A stretch of 64,000 nucleotides of DNA from Bordetella genomosp. 10. GTDB lineage: Bacteria > Pseudomonadota > Gammaproteobacteria > Burkholderiales > Burkholderiaceae_B. The position numbers were made by a program, and so were the translations under genes. Of the stretch, positions 7,777-16,064 are shown in pieces; position 1 is the stretch's first letter, and every line of letters begins with the position of its first letter. The stretch covers positions 806,001-870,000 of the forward strand of contig NZ_NEVM01000001.1 of the NCBI RefSeq assembly GCF_002261225.1. Direction: 5' to 3'. The notes under the pieces were generated by a model. The model was not told the DNA's origin and did not search any database. It was given only the letters and a program-made list of their open reading frames with translations.

Positions 7777-8807
7777 CAGAATCTGCGCCCCCGCGCCAGC
7801 AGCCACAGGAAGAAGGGACCACCGACCAGGCTGGTGACCAGGCCGATGGGCAGTTCCGCCGGAATCACCGCGACGCGCGCCAGCCAGTCGGCCAGCAGCA
7901 GCGCCAGCGCGCCCGCCAGGATGGAGGCCGGCAGCAGCCTGCGATGGTCGGCGCCCAGCGTCATGCGCAACAGGTGCGGCACCACCAGGCCGATGAAGCC
8001 GATGCCGCCGGTGGCGGCCACCAGGGGACCGACGATCAGCGCGGTGGCCATGACCAGCCGCCGCCGCACCGAGGTCAGCGCGTAGCCCAGGTGGCCCGCC
8101 TCCCGTTCGCCCAGCAGCAATGCGTTCATCACGCGCCATTGGCCGATCAGCCATGCCGAGCACAGCAGCGTCCAGGGCCCCAGGAAGGCCAGCAGGCGCC
8201 AGTTGGCGCCCGCCAGGCTGCCCATGCTCCAGAAGGTCAGGTCGCGCAACTGGTTGTCCGACGCCAGATACGTCAGCAGGCCGATGAGGCTGCCGGCCAC
8301 CGTGTTGATCGCCACGCCGGCCAGCAGCAGTCCGGCCACGCCCGGCGCGCGGCGTCCGACGAGATAGGCGCAGGCGGTGGCGGCCAGGCTGCCGGCGAAG
8401 GCGGCGGGCGCGATGACGGCATAGCCCCCGCTGGTCAGGACGATGGCGCTGACCGCGCCCAGCGCGCCGCCGGCCGAGATGCCGACCAGCCCGGGTTCGG
8501 CCAGCGGATTGCGGAACAGGGCCTGCAACGCCGCGCCGCAGACGGCCAGGCCCGCGCCGGTCACCGCGGCGAACAGGACGCGCGGCAGGCGGATGTTGAA
8601 CAGGACGTTGCGCCAGAGTTCGTCGTCGGGCTTTTGCGGCGTGTGCGACCACAGCAGCCGCAGCGCATCGGCCAGCGGAATGCGCACCGCGCCGCTGGAC
8701 GCCGCCAGCAGCGCCACGGCCACGACCGCCAGCGCCAGGCCCAGCAGCGCCGCGTCGCCCTTCAGCGCGTCAGGCGGGCGTGCGCCGCGGACTCTGGCGA
8801 GCGACAC
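7776..8807 (-). CDS. hmuU: Heme ABC importer permease HmuU/BhuU
   Basis: A 343-residue permease of the FecCD/BtuC family with about ten membrane spans. Family signatures are LPRVLFAAVTGAGLAVCGAALQALFRNPLAEPGLVGISAGGALGA and GFIGLVVPHLLRMTLGADHR. The start overlaps the end of the receptor gene by 38 bases. With HmuT and HmuV it forms the inner-membrane heme importer. The TonB-dependent heme receptor (BhuR), BhuS and the HurIR regulators of Bordetella are not in this window. Confidence 0.9.
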   Translation of the reverse strand: MSLARVRGARPPDALKGDAALLGLALAVVAVALLAASSGAVRIPLADALRLLWSHTPQKPDDELWRNVLFNIRLPRVLFAAVTGAGLAVCGAALQALFRNPLAEPGLVGISAGGALGAVSAIVLTSGGYAVIAPAAFAGSLAATACAYLVGRRAPGVAGLLLAGVAINTVAGSLIGLLTYLASDNQLRDLTFWSMGSLAGANWRLLAFLGPWTLLCSAWLIGQWRVMNALLLGEREAGHLGYALTSVRRRLVMATALIVGPLVAATGGIGFIGLVVPHLLRMTLGADHRRLLPASILAGALALLLADWLARVAVIPAELPIGLVTSLVGGPFFLWLLARGRRF

Positions 8808-9624
8808 AATCGGTCTCTTTCAATTGGCGCACCGCTTGCGGCAGGCGCGGTCCGGTGCCCAGCGCCAGCAGGTCGTCCATGACGACGATGCACGAGGCCG
8901 CCGGCGTGCCGGCGATGCCGGGCATGGCGCGCAGCTTGTCCAGGCCGCCGGAGGCCTCCAGCGAGGTGCTGGTGATGACCAGCACCTGGGGCGCCAGCGA
9001 GGAGAAGGCTTCGGCCGACAGGGTCTTGTAGCCGTGCTGGTCCTGCAGCACGTTGTGCAATCCGGCCAGCCGCAGGACCAGCCCGGCGGCGGTGCCGCTG
9101 CCCGCGCCTTGCGGCGTGCCGGTGCGGTTCATGATCAGCAGCGCCCGCGCGTTCGAGGCCGGCAGGGCCTGGGCGGCTTGCAGGTCGCGGTCGACCGATT
9201 CGATGAGGCGCCGGCCCGCGGCCTCGTCGCCCAGGATTTGAGCGATCCGGCCGATGCGCTTGTGCAGGGATTGCACCGAGGGCTCGTCGGAAACGGTCTC
9301 CACTTGCACGCCCGCGCTGGCCAGTTGCTTGATGGCGTCGGGCGGCCCGGCCTGCTCCGACGCCAGGACCAGGTCCGGCTTCAGCGCCAGCACGCCTTCC
9401 ACCGGCGTGGCCCGGTAGTAGCCGACCCGCGGCAGCTTGGTGGCCGCCTCCGGGTACAGGCTGGACAGGTCGTCGCCGACCAGGCGGTCGCCATGTCCCA
9501 GCGCATAGACAATTTCCGTGACGCTGCCGCCCAGGGTTACCACGCGGTGCTGCGCCTGGGCCTGCGCGGACCCGGCCCAGGCCAGCAAGGCGCCCAGCAG
9601 GAAGGCCGTCGCTCGATGCATCAT
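8770..9624 (-). CDS. hmuT: Periplasmic heme-binding protein HmuT/BhuT
   Basis: A 284-residue class III periplasmic binding protein. It has a signal peptide (MMHRATAFLLGALLAWAGSAQA), then RVVTLGGSVTEIVYALGHGDRLVG, the typical N-lobe start of HmuT. GYYRATPVEGVLALKPDLVLAS carries the tyrosine region (YYR) used by HmuT proteins to ligate heme, and VQVETVSDEPS marks the lobe linker. First gene of the operon. A Fur-like dyad lies about 50 bases upstream of the start, so iron repression is likely. Confidence 0.9.
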   Translation of the reverse strand: MMHRATAFLLGALLAWAGSAQAQAQHRVVTLGGSVTEIVYALGHGDRLVGDDLSSLYPEAATKLPRVGYYRATPVEGVLALKPDLVLASEQAGPPDAIKQLASAGVQVETVSDEPSVQSLHKRIGRIAQILGDEAAGRRLIESVDRDLQAAQALPASNARALLIMNRTGTPQGAGSGTAAGLVLRLAGLHNVLQDQHGYKTLSAEAFSSLAPQVLVITSTSLEASGGLDKLRAMPGIAGTPAASCIVVMDDLLALGTGPRLPQAVRQLKETDCVARQSPRRTPA

Positions 9625-9670
9625 GATGTCGTCCTTTCTTCGGCGGCCGCCGGTGCGGCCACAGCGGCAA

Positions 9671-9685
9671 CGATAACAGTTCTCA
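9671..9685 (-). promoter_or_regulatory. Candidate Fur box upstream of hmuT
   Basis: CGATAACAGTTCTCA contains the dyad GATAAC-A-GTTCTC. In the hmuT direction it reads TGAGAAC-T-GTTATCG, matching 10 of 14 positions of the 7-1-7 Fur motif TGATAAT-N-ATTATCA. It lies about 47 bases before the hmuT start, a usual place for iron control of a heme importer. Confidence 0.5.
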
Positions 9686-9721
9686 ATAGGCGCGTGGCGG
9701 ATCCGGCGGCGGCCATCGTCG

Positions 9722-10978
9722 CTATTCGCTCGCCGCCTGGTCCATCGCGCCGCGCATCAGGTCCTCGGTCACGCGTATTTCGACGCCCACGGGAGACATC
9801 TGCGTCGCCGGCTCGAAGGGCGCCACCGGCGCGCCCGCCGGCGACCGTCCGCGCCGCCAGACAAAGAACACCGCCATGCCCAGGTTGAGCAGGGCCATGG
9901 CCCAGAAGAAGCCCGCCGCCCCGGCGTGCTCCATCAGCAGGGAGATGGTCATGGGGCTGACGGCCGAACCGACGGAGTTGATCAACAGCAGGCCCTGGAT
10001 CATGCGGACCAGCGCATCGGGGCCGGCCTTGTCGGCGGAATGGCTGACGGCGACGGGATAGATGGCGAAGATGCCGCCGCCCAGCAGGAACAGCGGCACG
10101 CACAGCCACGCCGGCGTGCTCGGCAGCAGGAGGATCAGCAGCGAGTCCGCCACGCACACGAAGCCCAGCGCGATCAGCACGGTCTGCCGGTCCTTGTGAT
10201 CCGACCAGCGTCCGACGGGGTATTGCAGCAGCATCGCGCCCAGGATGGTGGCCGACATCAGGCTGCCCACCTGGTCGACGTTCATGCCCACGTGCTGGAG
10301 GTAGAGCGGCAGCAGCGTATAGATGGCCGCGATGGCCACGCCCGAGCCGAAGCAGCCCACGACGCCGGTGGAGGTGGTGCGCAGGAGGTCGCCGAAGCGC
10401 AGGGGCTGGACCCGTTCCATCACCGGCGAAATGCGCGGGATGATGACCATGGGCAGCACCGACAGCGATGCCAGCATGCCGCCCACGATGAAGGGCACGG
10501 TGGCGCCCGCCGCGTCGACCGCGCCCAGTATCAACTGGCCCAGCAGGGTCGAGCCGTAGAACGAGATCATGTACAGCGCCAGCAGCCGTCCCCGCTGCCG
10601 GGGCGTGCCGGCCAGCAGCAGCCAGCTTTCGACGACCAGGAAGACGCCCAGCGTCGCCCAGCCGTTGACCAGGCGCAGGATGAGCCAGAACGCGGGATCC
10701 GAGAACAGGCCTTGTAGCAGGAAGGTCACGGAAATGACCGATACGAAGCTGCTGTAGGCCCGGATATGCCCCACCCGCGCGATCAGGCGGTCGTTGAAGA
10801 ACGCGCCTATCGTCAGGCCGATGAAGTAGGCGGACGAAATCAGGCCCACGGTCATCGCCGAGGCGCCCGAGGAATCCAGGCGCAGGGTGGTCAGGGATGA
10901 AATGAAGCCATTGCCGGTCGCGACGACGAAAAGACCAAGGATCGGCGCCAGGACGGTAGTGAAAAGCTGCCCAAACAT
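9722..10978 (-). CDS. MFS transporter, YcaD-like
   Basis: A 418-residue major facilitator with 12 predicted membrane spans. The first helices read GLFVVATGNGFISSLTTLRLDSSGASAMTVGLISSAYFIGLTIGAFF, and the inter-domain motif A variant GRWSDHKDRQTVL is typical of the YcaD/UMF2 branch. The C-terminal tail of about 40 residues is hydrophilic and acidic. The substrate is unknown. It ends 98 bases before hmuT on the same strand, but the Fur-like box in between suggests a separate promoter for hmuT. Confidence 0.88.
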   Translation of the reverse strand: MFGQLFTTVLAPILGLFVVATGNGFISSLTTLRLDSSGASAMTVGLISSAYFIGLTIGAFFNDRLIARVGHIRAYSSFVSVISVTFLLQGLFSDPAFWLILRLVNGWATLGVFLVVESWLLLAGTPRQRGRLLALYMISFYGSTLLGQLILGAVDAAGATVPFIVGGMLASLSVLPMVIIPRISPVMERVQPLRFGDLLRTTSTGVVGCFGSGVAIAAIYTLLPLYLQHVGMNVDQVGSLMSATILGAMLLQYPVGRWSDHKDRQTVLIALGFVCVADSLLILLLPSTPAWLCVPLFLLGGGIFAIYPVAVSHSADKAGPDALVRMIQGLLLINSVGSAVSPMTISLLMEHAGAAGFFWAMALLNLGMAVFFVWRRGRSPAGAPVAPFEPATQMSPVGVEIRVTEDLMRGAMDQAASE

Positions 10979-11120
10979 CGTGGGTGAAGGTGTAGCGGTG
11001 AGAAGACGCGCATGCGCCGGAACGGCCGCGGGCCACGGGGCCGGCCGGCAATGCCCGCGTCTCGTGCGGGCGGGGCAATCCGGCGGGCGTGATTATCGCT
11101 CATCGGCGTTGGACGGGTGG

Positions 11121-11166
11121 GAAAAGAAACGGGGCGCGCGTTCCTGGGTGGAACACGCGCCCCGTT
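11121..11166 (-). terminator. Intrinsic terminator of the aldehyde dehydrogenase gene
   Basis: A 15-bp stem (CGGGGCGCGCGTTCC, 11130-11144, with one mismatch to 11150-11164) closes a 5-base loop. On the minus strand it is followed at once by GTTTCTTTTC, a T-rich tract. It lies 66-111 bases past the dehydrogenase stop. Confidence 0.85.
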
Positions 11167-11231
11167 CGGCGCCGGCGGCTGCCGCGGGACGCGCCGCCAC
11201 GGATCGCGGCGGCGCGCCGGGCCGGCCGGAA

Positions 11232-12671
11232 TCAGACGCCGACCACGGACACCGCCTTGGTCACCAGGTAGGCTTCCAGCGCTTCCGGACCGCCTTCCGA
11301 GCCGTAGCCGGAGTCCTTCACGCCGCCGAACGGCAGTTCGGCCGAGGGCGTGGCGGGCTGGTTGATCCAGACCATGCCCACTTCGAGGCGGCGCGACAGT
11401 TCGGTGACGTTCTTGAACGAGCGGGTGAACGCATAGGCGGCCAGGCCGAAGGGCAGGCGGTTGGCTTCCTTGATGGCGTCTTCCAGGTTCTCGAAGCTGC
11501 GGATCGCGGCGATCGGGCCGAACGGTTCTTCGTTGAACACGTCGGCGTCCAGCGGCACGTCGGTCAGGACGGTGGGGGCGAAGAAGTTGCCCGCCGAGCC
11601 GATGCGCTCGCCGCCGGTGGCGACCTTGGCGCCCTTGGCGCTGGCGTTCTTCACGATCTTGTCCATCGCGACCAGGCGGCGGTCGTTGGCCAGCGGGCCC
11701 AGGGTGGTGCCGTCGGCCAGGCCGTCGCCCAGCTTGAGGCTTTCGGCGTGCTTGACCAGCGCTTGCTCGAAGGCCGCCTTGACGTCCTTGTGGACCAGGA
11801 AGCGCGTCGGCGAAATGCAGACCTGGCCGGCGTTGCGGAACTTGGCGCCGCCCGAGGCCTTGACGGCCAGTTCGACGTCGGCGTCCTGCGCCACGATCAC
11901 GGGGGCGTGGCCGCCCAGCTCCATGGTCACGCGCTTCATGTGCTGGCCCGCCAGCGCGGCCAGTTGCTTGCCGACCGGGGTGGAGCCGGTGAAGGTGACC
12001 TTGCGGATGATGGGGTGCGGAATCAGGTAGCTGGAGATTTCGGCGGGCGAGCCGAACACCAGGCCGACCACGCCCTTGGGCAGGCCGGCGTCGACGAAGC
12101 AGTTCAGCAGGGCGGCGGGCGAGGCCGGGGTTTCCTCCGGCGCCTTCACCAGGAAGGAGCAGCCGGAAGCCAGGGCCGCGCCCAGCTTGCGCACGATCTG
12201 GTTGACGGGGAAGTTCCAGGGCGTGAAGGCCGCCACGGGGCCCACCGGCTCCTTGAGGACCATCTGCTGGGCCGCCGGGTTGCGGGCCGGCACGATGCGG
12301 CCGTACACGCGCAGGGCTTCGTTGGCGAACCAGTCGATGATCTCGGCGCCGGCGGCGACTTCGATGCGGGCTTCGGCCAGCGGCTTGCCCTGTTCCTGCG
12401 TGAGCAGGCGGGCGATGTTGTCGACGCGCTCGCGCACCAACTGGGCAGCCTTGCGCATCAGGGTGCAGCGCTCGTGGGCCGACATGTCGCGCCAGGTTTC
12501 GAAACCGCGCTGGGCGGCGGCCAGGGCCAGGTCGAGGTCTTCCTTGCTGGCGTTGGCGACCTGGCCGATCTTGCTGCCGGTGGCGGGATTGACGACGTCG
12601 ATACGCTTGTTGCCGCGCGCTTCGCGCCATTCGTTATCGATCAGGAGGAGAGTGTCGGGGTAACTGCTCAT
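11232..12671 (-). CDS. gabD: NAD(P)-dependent succinate-semialdehyde dehydrogenase family protein
   Basis: A 479-residue aldehyde dehydrogenase. The catalytic Cys285 lies in [10 protein letters not shown] and the general base Glu251 in MELGGHAP; the cofactor signature FTGSTPVGK (about 227-235) and the PWNFP motif are present. Closest in feel to the GabD/SSADH and 2-oxoglutarate-semialdehyde group, which turns succinate semialdehyde into succinate. The exact aldehyde is an inference. A weak AAGG-type ribosome site lies upstream. It has its own terminator and a 182-base gap to the racemase gene upstream, so it may be a separate unit, although it lies in line with the peptide operon. Confidence 0.85.
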   Translation of the reverse strand: MSSYPDTLLLIDNEWREARGNKRIDVVNPATGSKIGQVANASKEDLDLALAAAQRGFETWRDMSAHERCTLMRKAAQLVRERVDNIARLLTQEQGKPLAEARIEVAAGAEIIDWFANEALRVYGRIVPARNPAAQQMVLKEPVGPVAAFTPWNFPVNQIVRKLGAALASGCSFLVKAPEETPASPAALLNCFVDAGLPKGVVGLVFGSPAEISSYLIPHPIIRKVTFTGSTPVGKQLAALAGQHMKRVTMELGGHAPVIVAQDADVELAVKASGGAKFRNAGQVCISPTRFLVHKDVKAAFEQALVKHAESLKLGDGLADGTTLGPLANDRRLVAMDKIVKNASAKGAKVATGGERIGSAGNFFAPTVLTDVPLDADVFNEEPFGPIAAIRSFENLEDAIKEANRLPFGLAAYAFTRSFKNVTELSRRLEVGMVWINQPATPSAELPFGGVKDSGYGSEGGPEALEAYLVTKAVSVVGV

Positions 12672-12853
12672 GGATGCTCCATACCTTTCAAGGGAGAGTT
12701 CGGGTCACGTCACGGGATCGCGTCACGATGTCGTTGTTATCTTGCGGTGCGTTCTTCCGCCCAGCCGGGAGGGAAACGCCTGCGCAGCTTGGTAGGCTAA
12801 CATTTTTAACGATTCGTTCGAAAGTTCCCCTTTCCCTGTTTCCGGTATTTCCC

Positions 12854-13543
12854 CTATTCCTTTCCGGCATGCCTTCCGGGAATGCCTTCCGGCATCCCCG
12901 GGACGGCGCCAGCCCCCAGCCACTCCGCCGCGAACATCCCCGCCGCGCTGACGGCGTCGACCGCCGCGCAGCCGATTTCGGCGCGGACGCGAGGGGCCAG
13001 GCCGATGGTGGTCAGTCCCGTGCACGAGAAGACGATGACCTTGGCGCCTTCTTCGTGCAGCCGGCGCGCGCAGGCCAGCGCCGCCTCGCGGCCGACGGGC
13101 GTCAGGAGATCCATCGTTTTCGTCACGCCGTCCGGCCGCGCGTAGGGGACGTCCTCGCCCAGCAGGCGCCGGAAAGGCGCCGGCGCGGCGGCGCCTATGC
13201 CCATGACCGCCGCGGGCAATCCAAGACAGGCCGCGACACGGGCGGCGGCGCTGCCGGCCGACACCACCGGTATGGAAACCGCCGCGCGCAGTTCGGCCAA
13301 GCCGGGATCGGCCGCGCAACTCAGGAACAGCGCCTTGCACCCCTGGTCCTGGAGCGCCCGGCCGAGGCGGACGATCTTGGGGACGGCCATGGCCTGGCTT
13401 TCATCGTCGTAGATGCCCTCGGGCTGATCCTCGATGCATCGCGTGATGGTGCGCAGGCCGTATTCCCGTTCGAGGATGCGGCCGTGTTCCAGCAGCACGG
13501 CCGGGTCCGCCGTGGTGAGTACCCGGATGATGCCCAGGGACAT
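12854..13543 (-). CDS. Aspartate/glutamate/hydantoin racemase family protein
   Basis: A 229-residue two-domain racemase of the Asp/Glu/hydantoin superfamily. The two catalytic cysteines are in place: Cys76 in LFLSCAADPG and Cys174 in IVFSCTGLT. It would interconvert L and D forms of an acidic or hydantoin-like substrate without a cofactor. Last gene of the operon after peptidase E, with a 61-base gap. The C-terminal codons include short 12-13-bp repeats (12872-12898) that encode a Pro/Gly-rich tail. Exact substrate unknown. Confidence 0.88.
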   Translation of the reverse strand: MSLGIIRVLTTADPAVLLEHGRILEREYGLRTITRCIEDQPEGIYDDESQAMAVPKIVRLGRALQDQGCKALFLSCAADPGLAELRAAVSIPVVSAGSAAARVAACLGLPAAVMGIGAAAPAPFRRLLGEDVPYARPDGVTKTMDLLTPVGREAALACARRLHEEGAKVIVFSCTGLTTIGLAPRVRAEIGCAAVDAVSAAGMFAAEWLGAGAVPGMPEGIPGRHAGKE

Positions 13544-13604
13544 GGGGATTCTCCTTGTTCCGCTTGGTTCGCGTTCGATTCGGCGTTGGCCGGCCGGCTT
13601 GCAT

Positions 13605-14294
13605 TCACTCCGCCAGCATGGCCGGCGGGGCGACGTCCACCGCTTCGCGGCCGCCCTGGAAGACGCGGGCGGGGAAGGGGCCGTTCAATTGCATCTGCTT
13701 GCCGCGCACGCGCAGCCAGTCGCCTTCGGGCAGGCCGATGATCTTCATTTCCGGGCGCACCGCCATGAATTCGGCGAGGCGCTGGTCGCGCGTCTCGCCC
13801 TGATGGCCGGCAGGCAGGGCATTGGTGTAGTGCGGATTGATCTGCACGTCGATCAGGCCCAGGGCGTCGAAACCGCCCGGGTCGACGATGGGCATGTCGT
13901 TCGTCGTGCATATCGTCGGGCATGCGAGATTGGCCCCCGCGCTCCAGCCCATGTACGACATGCCCGCGGCGGCGGCGCGCCGGATGGCGTGCAGCCAGCC
14001 GCGCTGCCGGGCTTCCCGCGTCAGTTGGAAGGTGTTGCCGCCGCCCACGATCACCAGTTCGAAGGCGTCGATGTCGGCGGGCTTGACGGTATGCGCGCCC
14101 GTCAAGGCTACGCCCGCCGGCGCCAGCGCCCGGCCCGCCTTGTCCGTGTATTCATCCCAGGTGGTGGTCACCCCGGCAAAGGGCAGGAAAAGCGCCTTGG
14201 CGCGCGCGCCGGCCAGTTCGCGCACCAGTTCGATCGCGTGGTTCAGATAGCCGCCGTCCGGCGAGCGTGAGTTGCTTAGCAGAAGAAGATTCAT
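13605..14294 (-). CDS. pepE: Peptidase E (alpha-aspartyl dipeptidase)
   Basis: A 229-residue serine peptidase of family S51, which cleaves dipeptides with N-terminal aspartate. The sequence follows E. coli PepE along its length (NLLLLSNS, FLPFAGVTTTWDEYT, VIVGGGNTFQL). The triad is present at matching spacing: Ser118 in GWSAGAN, Asp133 in TTNDMPIVD and His155 in INPHYTNALP. It is cytoplasmic and has no signal. In this operon it would hydrolyse small peptides brought in by the OPT transporter, delivering aspartate to the racemase gene product downstream. Confidence 0.95.
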   Translation of the reverse strand: MNLLLLSNSRSPDGGYLNHAIELVRELAGARAKALFLPFAGVTTTWDEYTDKAGRALAPAGVALTGAHTVKPADIDAFELVIVGGGNTFQLTREARQRGWLHAIRRAAAAGMSYMGWSAGANLACPTICTTNDMPIVDPGGFDALGLIDVQINPHYTNALPAGHQGETRDQRLAEFMAVRPEMKIIGLPEGDWLRVRGKQMQLNGPFPARVFQGGREAVDVAPPAMLAE

Positions 14295-14343
14295 GGCTGA
14301 AATCGGTGTCGATGATGGAAGGGATGCGGACGCGGACCGAAGA

Positions 14344-15078
14344 TCAGGCCAGCAGTTCGGCGGTGAGTTTGGCGATGAGCGCGTTCGACAGGATCACGGG
14401 CAAGCCGCTGGCCCGCGCGGCCGCGCGGCGATGCGCTTCGGTGAAGCCCATGCAATCCAGCAGCAATACCTGCGCGCCGCGATCTCGCAACGCGACGGCC
14501 GCGCGCTCCAGTGCGTCCAGGCCGTCGGCATAGGGCGACGCGGCCTCGCAGATGGGCGGCTTTGCCAGCATGGCGAACTTGCCCGCCTCGCTGGCGGCCT
14601 GCTGCGGCAAGGGCACGACAATGCCGACCTGGCGATCCCCGGCGATGGCGGCCGCCGCGGGCGGGACGATGCGGTCGGGTTCGACCAGCCAGGCCGGATC
14701 GAGGTCCAGGCCGTGGAATTCACCCGTGCACAGGATCAGCACGACCTGGCAGCCGCGCGTCTGCAACTCGGCCAGCTTGCCGTCCAGGTCCCGGCGCACG
14801 GCGGCCTTGTCCAGCGTGACCGAGCTGCCGTCCAGCAGGCGGGTCACCAGCAGCGGCGCGTCCGCCCGCGGCGCGTAGCGGGCGGCGATTTCCTCGCGCG
14901 ACAAGCCGTCGAGCACGCCCAGGTGCAGGCATTCGACGCCTTCAGGCAAGGCGGCGTCGAGTATGGGAGCGATATCCGCGCGCGGCGCCTGGCCTATGGT
15001 CAAGGTGCCCAGGCGCTTGCGGCCGTGCGTCTCGGTCGTCGCCGTCGTCGCGGTCGTTGTCATGGAAGCAGTTTTCAT
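14344..15078 (-). CDS. aroM: AroM family protein
   Basis: A 244-residue protein matching the AroM family, whose biochemical role is not established. Family pattern: LGTLTIGQAPRADIAPILDAAL, HLGVLDGLSREEI, LVTRLLDGSSVTL and a C-terminal LLDCMGFTEAHR. The fold is thought to be racemase-like; Cys in LILCTGEF and LLDCMGF sit where Asp/Glu racemases carry theirs. The N-terminus has a Thr-rich run, so an internal ATG at codon 6 is also possible. It lies between DUF1177 and pepE in the same operon. Confidence 0.88.
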   Translation of the reverse strand: MKTASMTTTATTATTETHGRKRLGTLTIGQAPRADIAPILDAALPEGVECLHLGVLDGLSREEIAARYAPRADAPLLVTRLLDGSSVTLDKAAVRRDLDGKLAELQTRGCQVVLILCTGEFHGLDLDPAWLVEPDRIVPPAAAAIAGDRQVGIVVPLPQQAASEAGKFAMLAKPPICEAASPYADGLDALERAAVALRDRGAQVLLLDCMGFTEAHRRAAARASGLPVILSNALIAKLTAELLA

Positions 15079-15100
15079 GTCGTTTCCTCGGCTGGCGCGG

Positions 15101-16033
15101 TCATTGGCGCTTTTGCAGATGGGCCAGGGAGCCGTACAGGCTCAACAATTTCTGGTACTCCGCCTCGTCGTGGAAACGGCAGGTGCCGCGCGTGTATTCC
15201 TTGGCGACTTCCACGGCGAAGCGCACGGCGGCGGCGATGTCGTATTCGTCGCTGGCCCCCGTGCCGCAACCGGGCACGACGCTTTGCGCCGAGATGGCCA
15301 CGCCCACGGTGGGCGCGGTGGTGGCGGTGGAGGGCTGGAGGATGCTGTTCAGGTGATAGACGCCGTTGCCGTAAGGCGTGATGTCCTGGGTGGTGATGGG
15401 GAAGGTCACGGCGGGGCGGCCGCTGGTCATTTCCATGATGCGCACCAGGTCTTCGGACACGCGCAGGATATAGCCTTCCTTCACGGTCGGGGAGATCGCA
15501 TAGCCCTTGTGGTTGAGGATGCGGTTGCCCTTGGTGGTGTCGATGGACAGCACGGCGTCCATCTCGGGCGTGATTTCGTTCGCGTTCAAGGTCTCCGTGT
15601 CCATGGGCGAGTCCATGAAGTCCACCGGTTCGTGCGGCCGCGTGGGCGCGTCCGGGCAAATATGCGTGCTCAGCACCACGTCGCCGGGCAGCGCGTCGCC
15701 CTGCTGGCGCATGTGGGCCAGCTTCAGCGCGGCGGCGACGGCCGCCACCGCGCCGTCGCCGTCGGACACCAGGCCGATGCGGCTGGGGCGCGCGCCCACG
15801 CCGCCCAGGCGGCCGACGATGCCCAGGGTCGGGGCCTTGCCGCCGGCATGCCTGCCTTCGGTGCCGGCGATTTGCACGCGCACCAGGTCGGTCTTGCCTT
15901 TCGGGCCTTCGATCGTCTTGACCGTGACCTTGGCGTATTGGGCATAGGGGGACAGCAGGTCGACGACCGTCTGGCCGCTGCAGTAGGCGCTATCGAGGGC
16001 GTCGTAGGCCTTGAGGGTGTGGGAGAGGCTCAT
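15101..16033 (-). CDS. DUF1177 family protein
   Basis: A 310-residue cytoplasmic protein of the DUF1177 family. It includes VGRLGGVGARPSRIGLVSDGDGAVAAVAAALKL, LPGDVVLSTHICPDAPTRPHEPVDFMDSP and VVPGCGTGASDEYDIAAAVRFAVEVAKEYTRGTCRFHDE. The conserved His/Asp/Glu clusters suggest a metal-dependent hydrolase-like fold, but this is inference; no activity is known to me. It sits between the OPT transporter and AroM with short gaps of 31 and 22 bases. Context suggests a step in peptide or amino-acid derivative use. Confidence 0.85.
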   Translation of the reverse strand: MSLSHTLKAYDALDSAYCSGQTVVDLLSPYAQYAKVTVKTIEGPKGKTDLVRVQIAGTEGRHAGGKAPTLGIVGRLGGVGARPSRIGLVSDGDGAVAAVAAALKLAHMRQQGDALPGDVVLSTHICPDAPTRPHEPVDFMDSPMDTETLNANEITPEMDAVLSIDTTKGNRILNHKGYAISPTVKEGYILRVSEDLVRIMEMTSGRPAVTFPITTQDITPYGNGVYHLNSILQPSTATTAPTVGVAISAQSVVPGCGTGASDEYDIAAAVRFAVEVAKEYTRGTCRFHDEAEYQKLLSLYGSLAHLQKRQ

Positions 16034-16064
16034 GAGGTTTCCTTGTCGTGGTTGGCGTGGCGGC

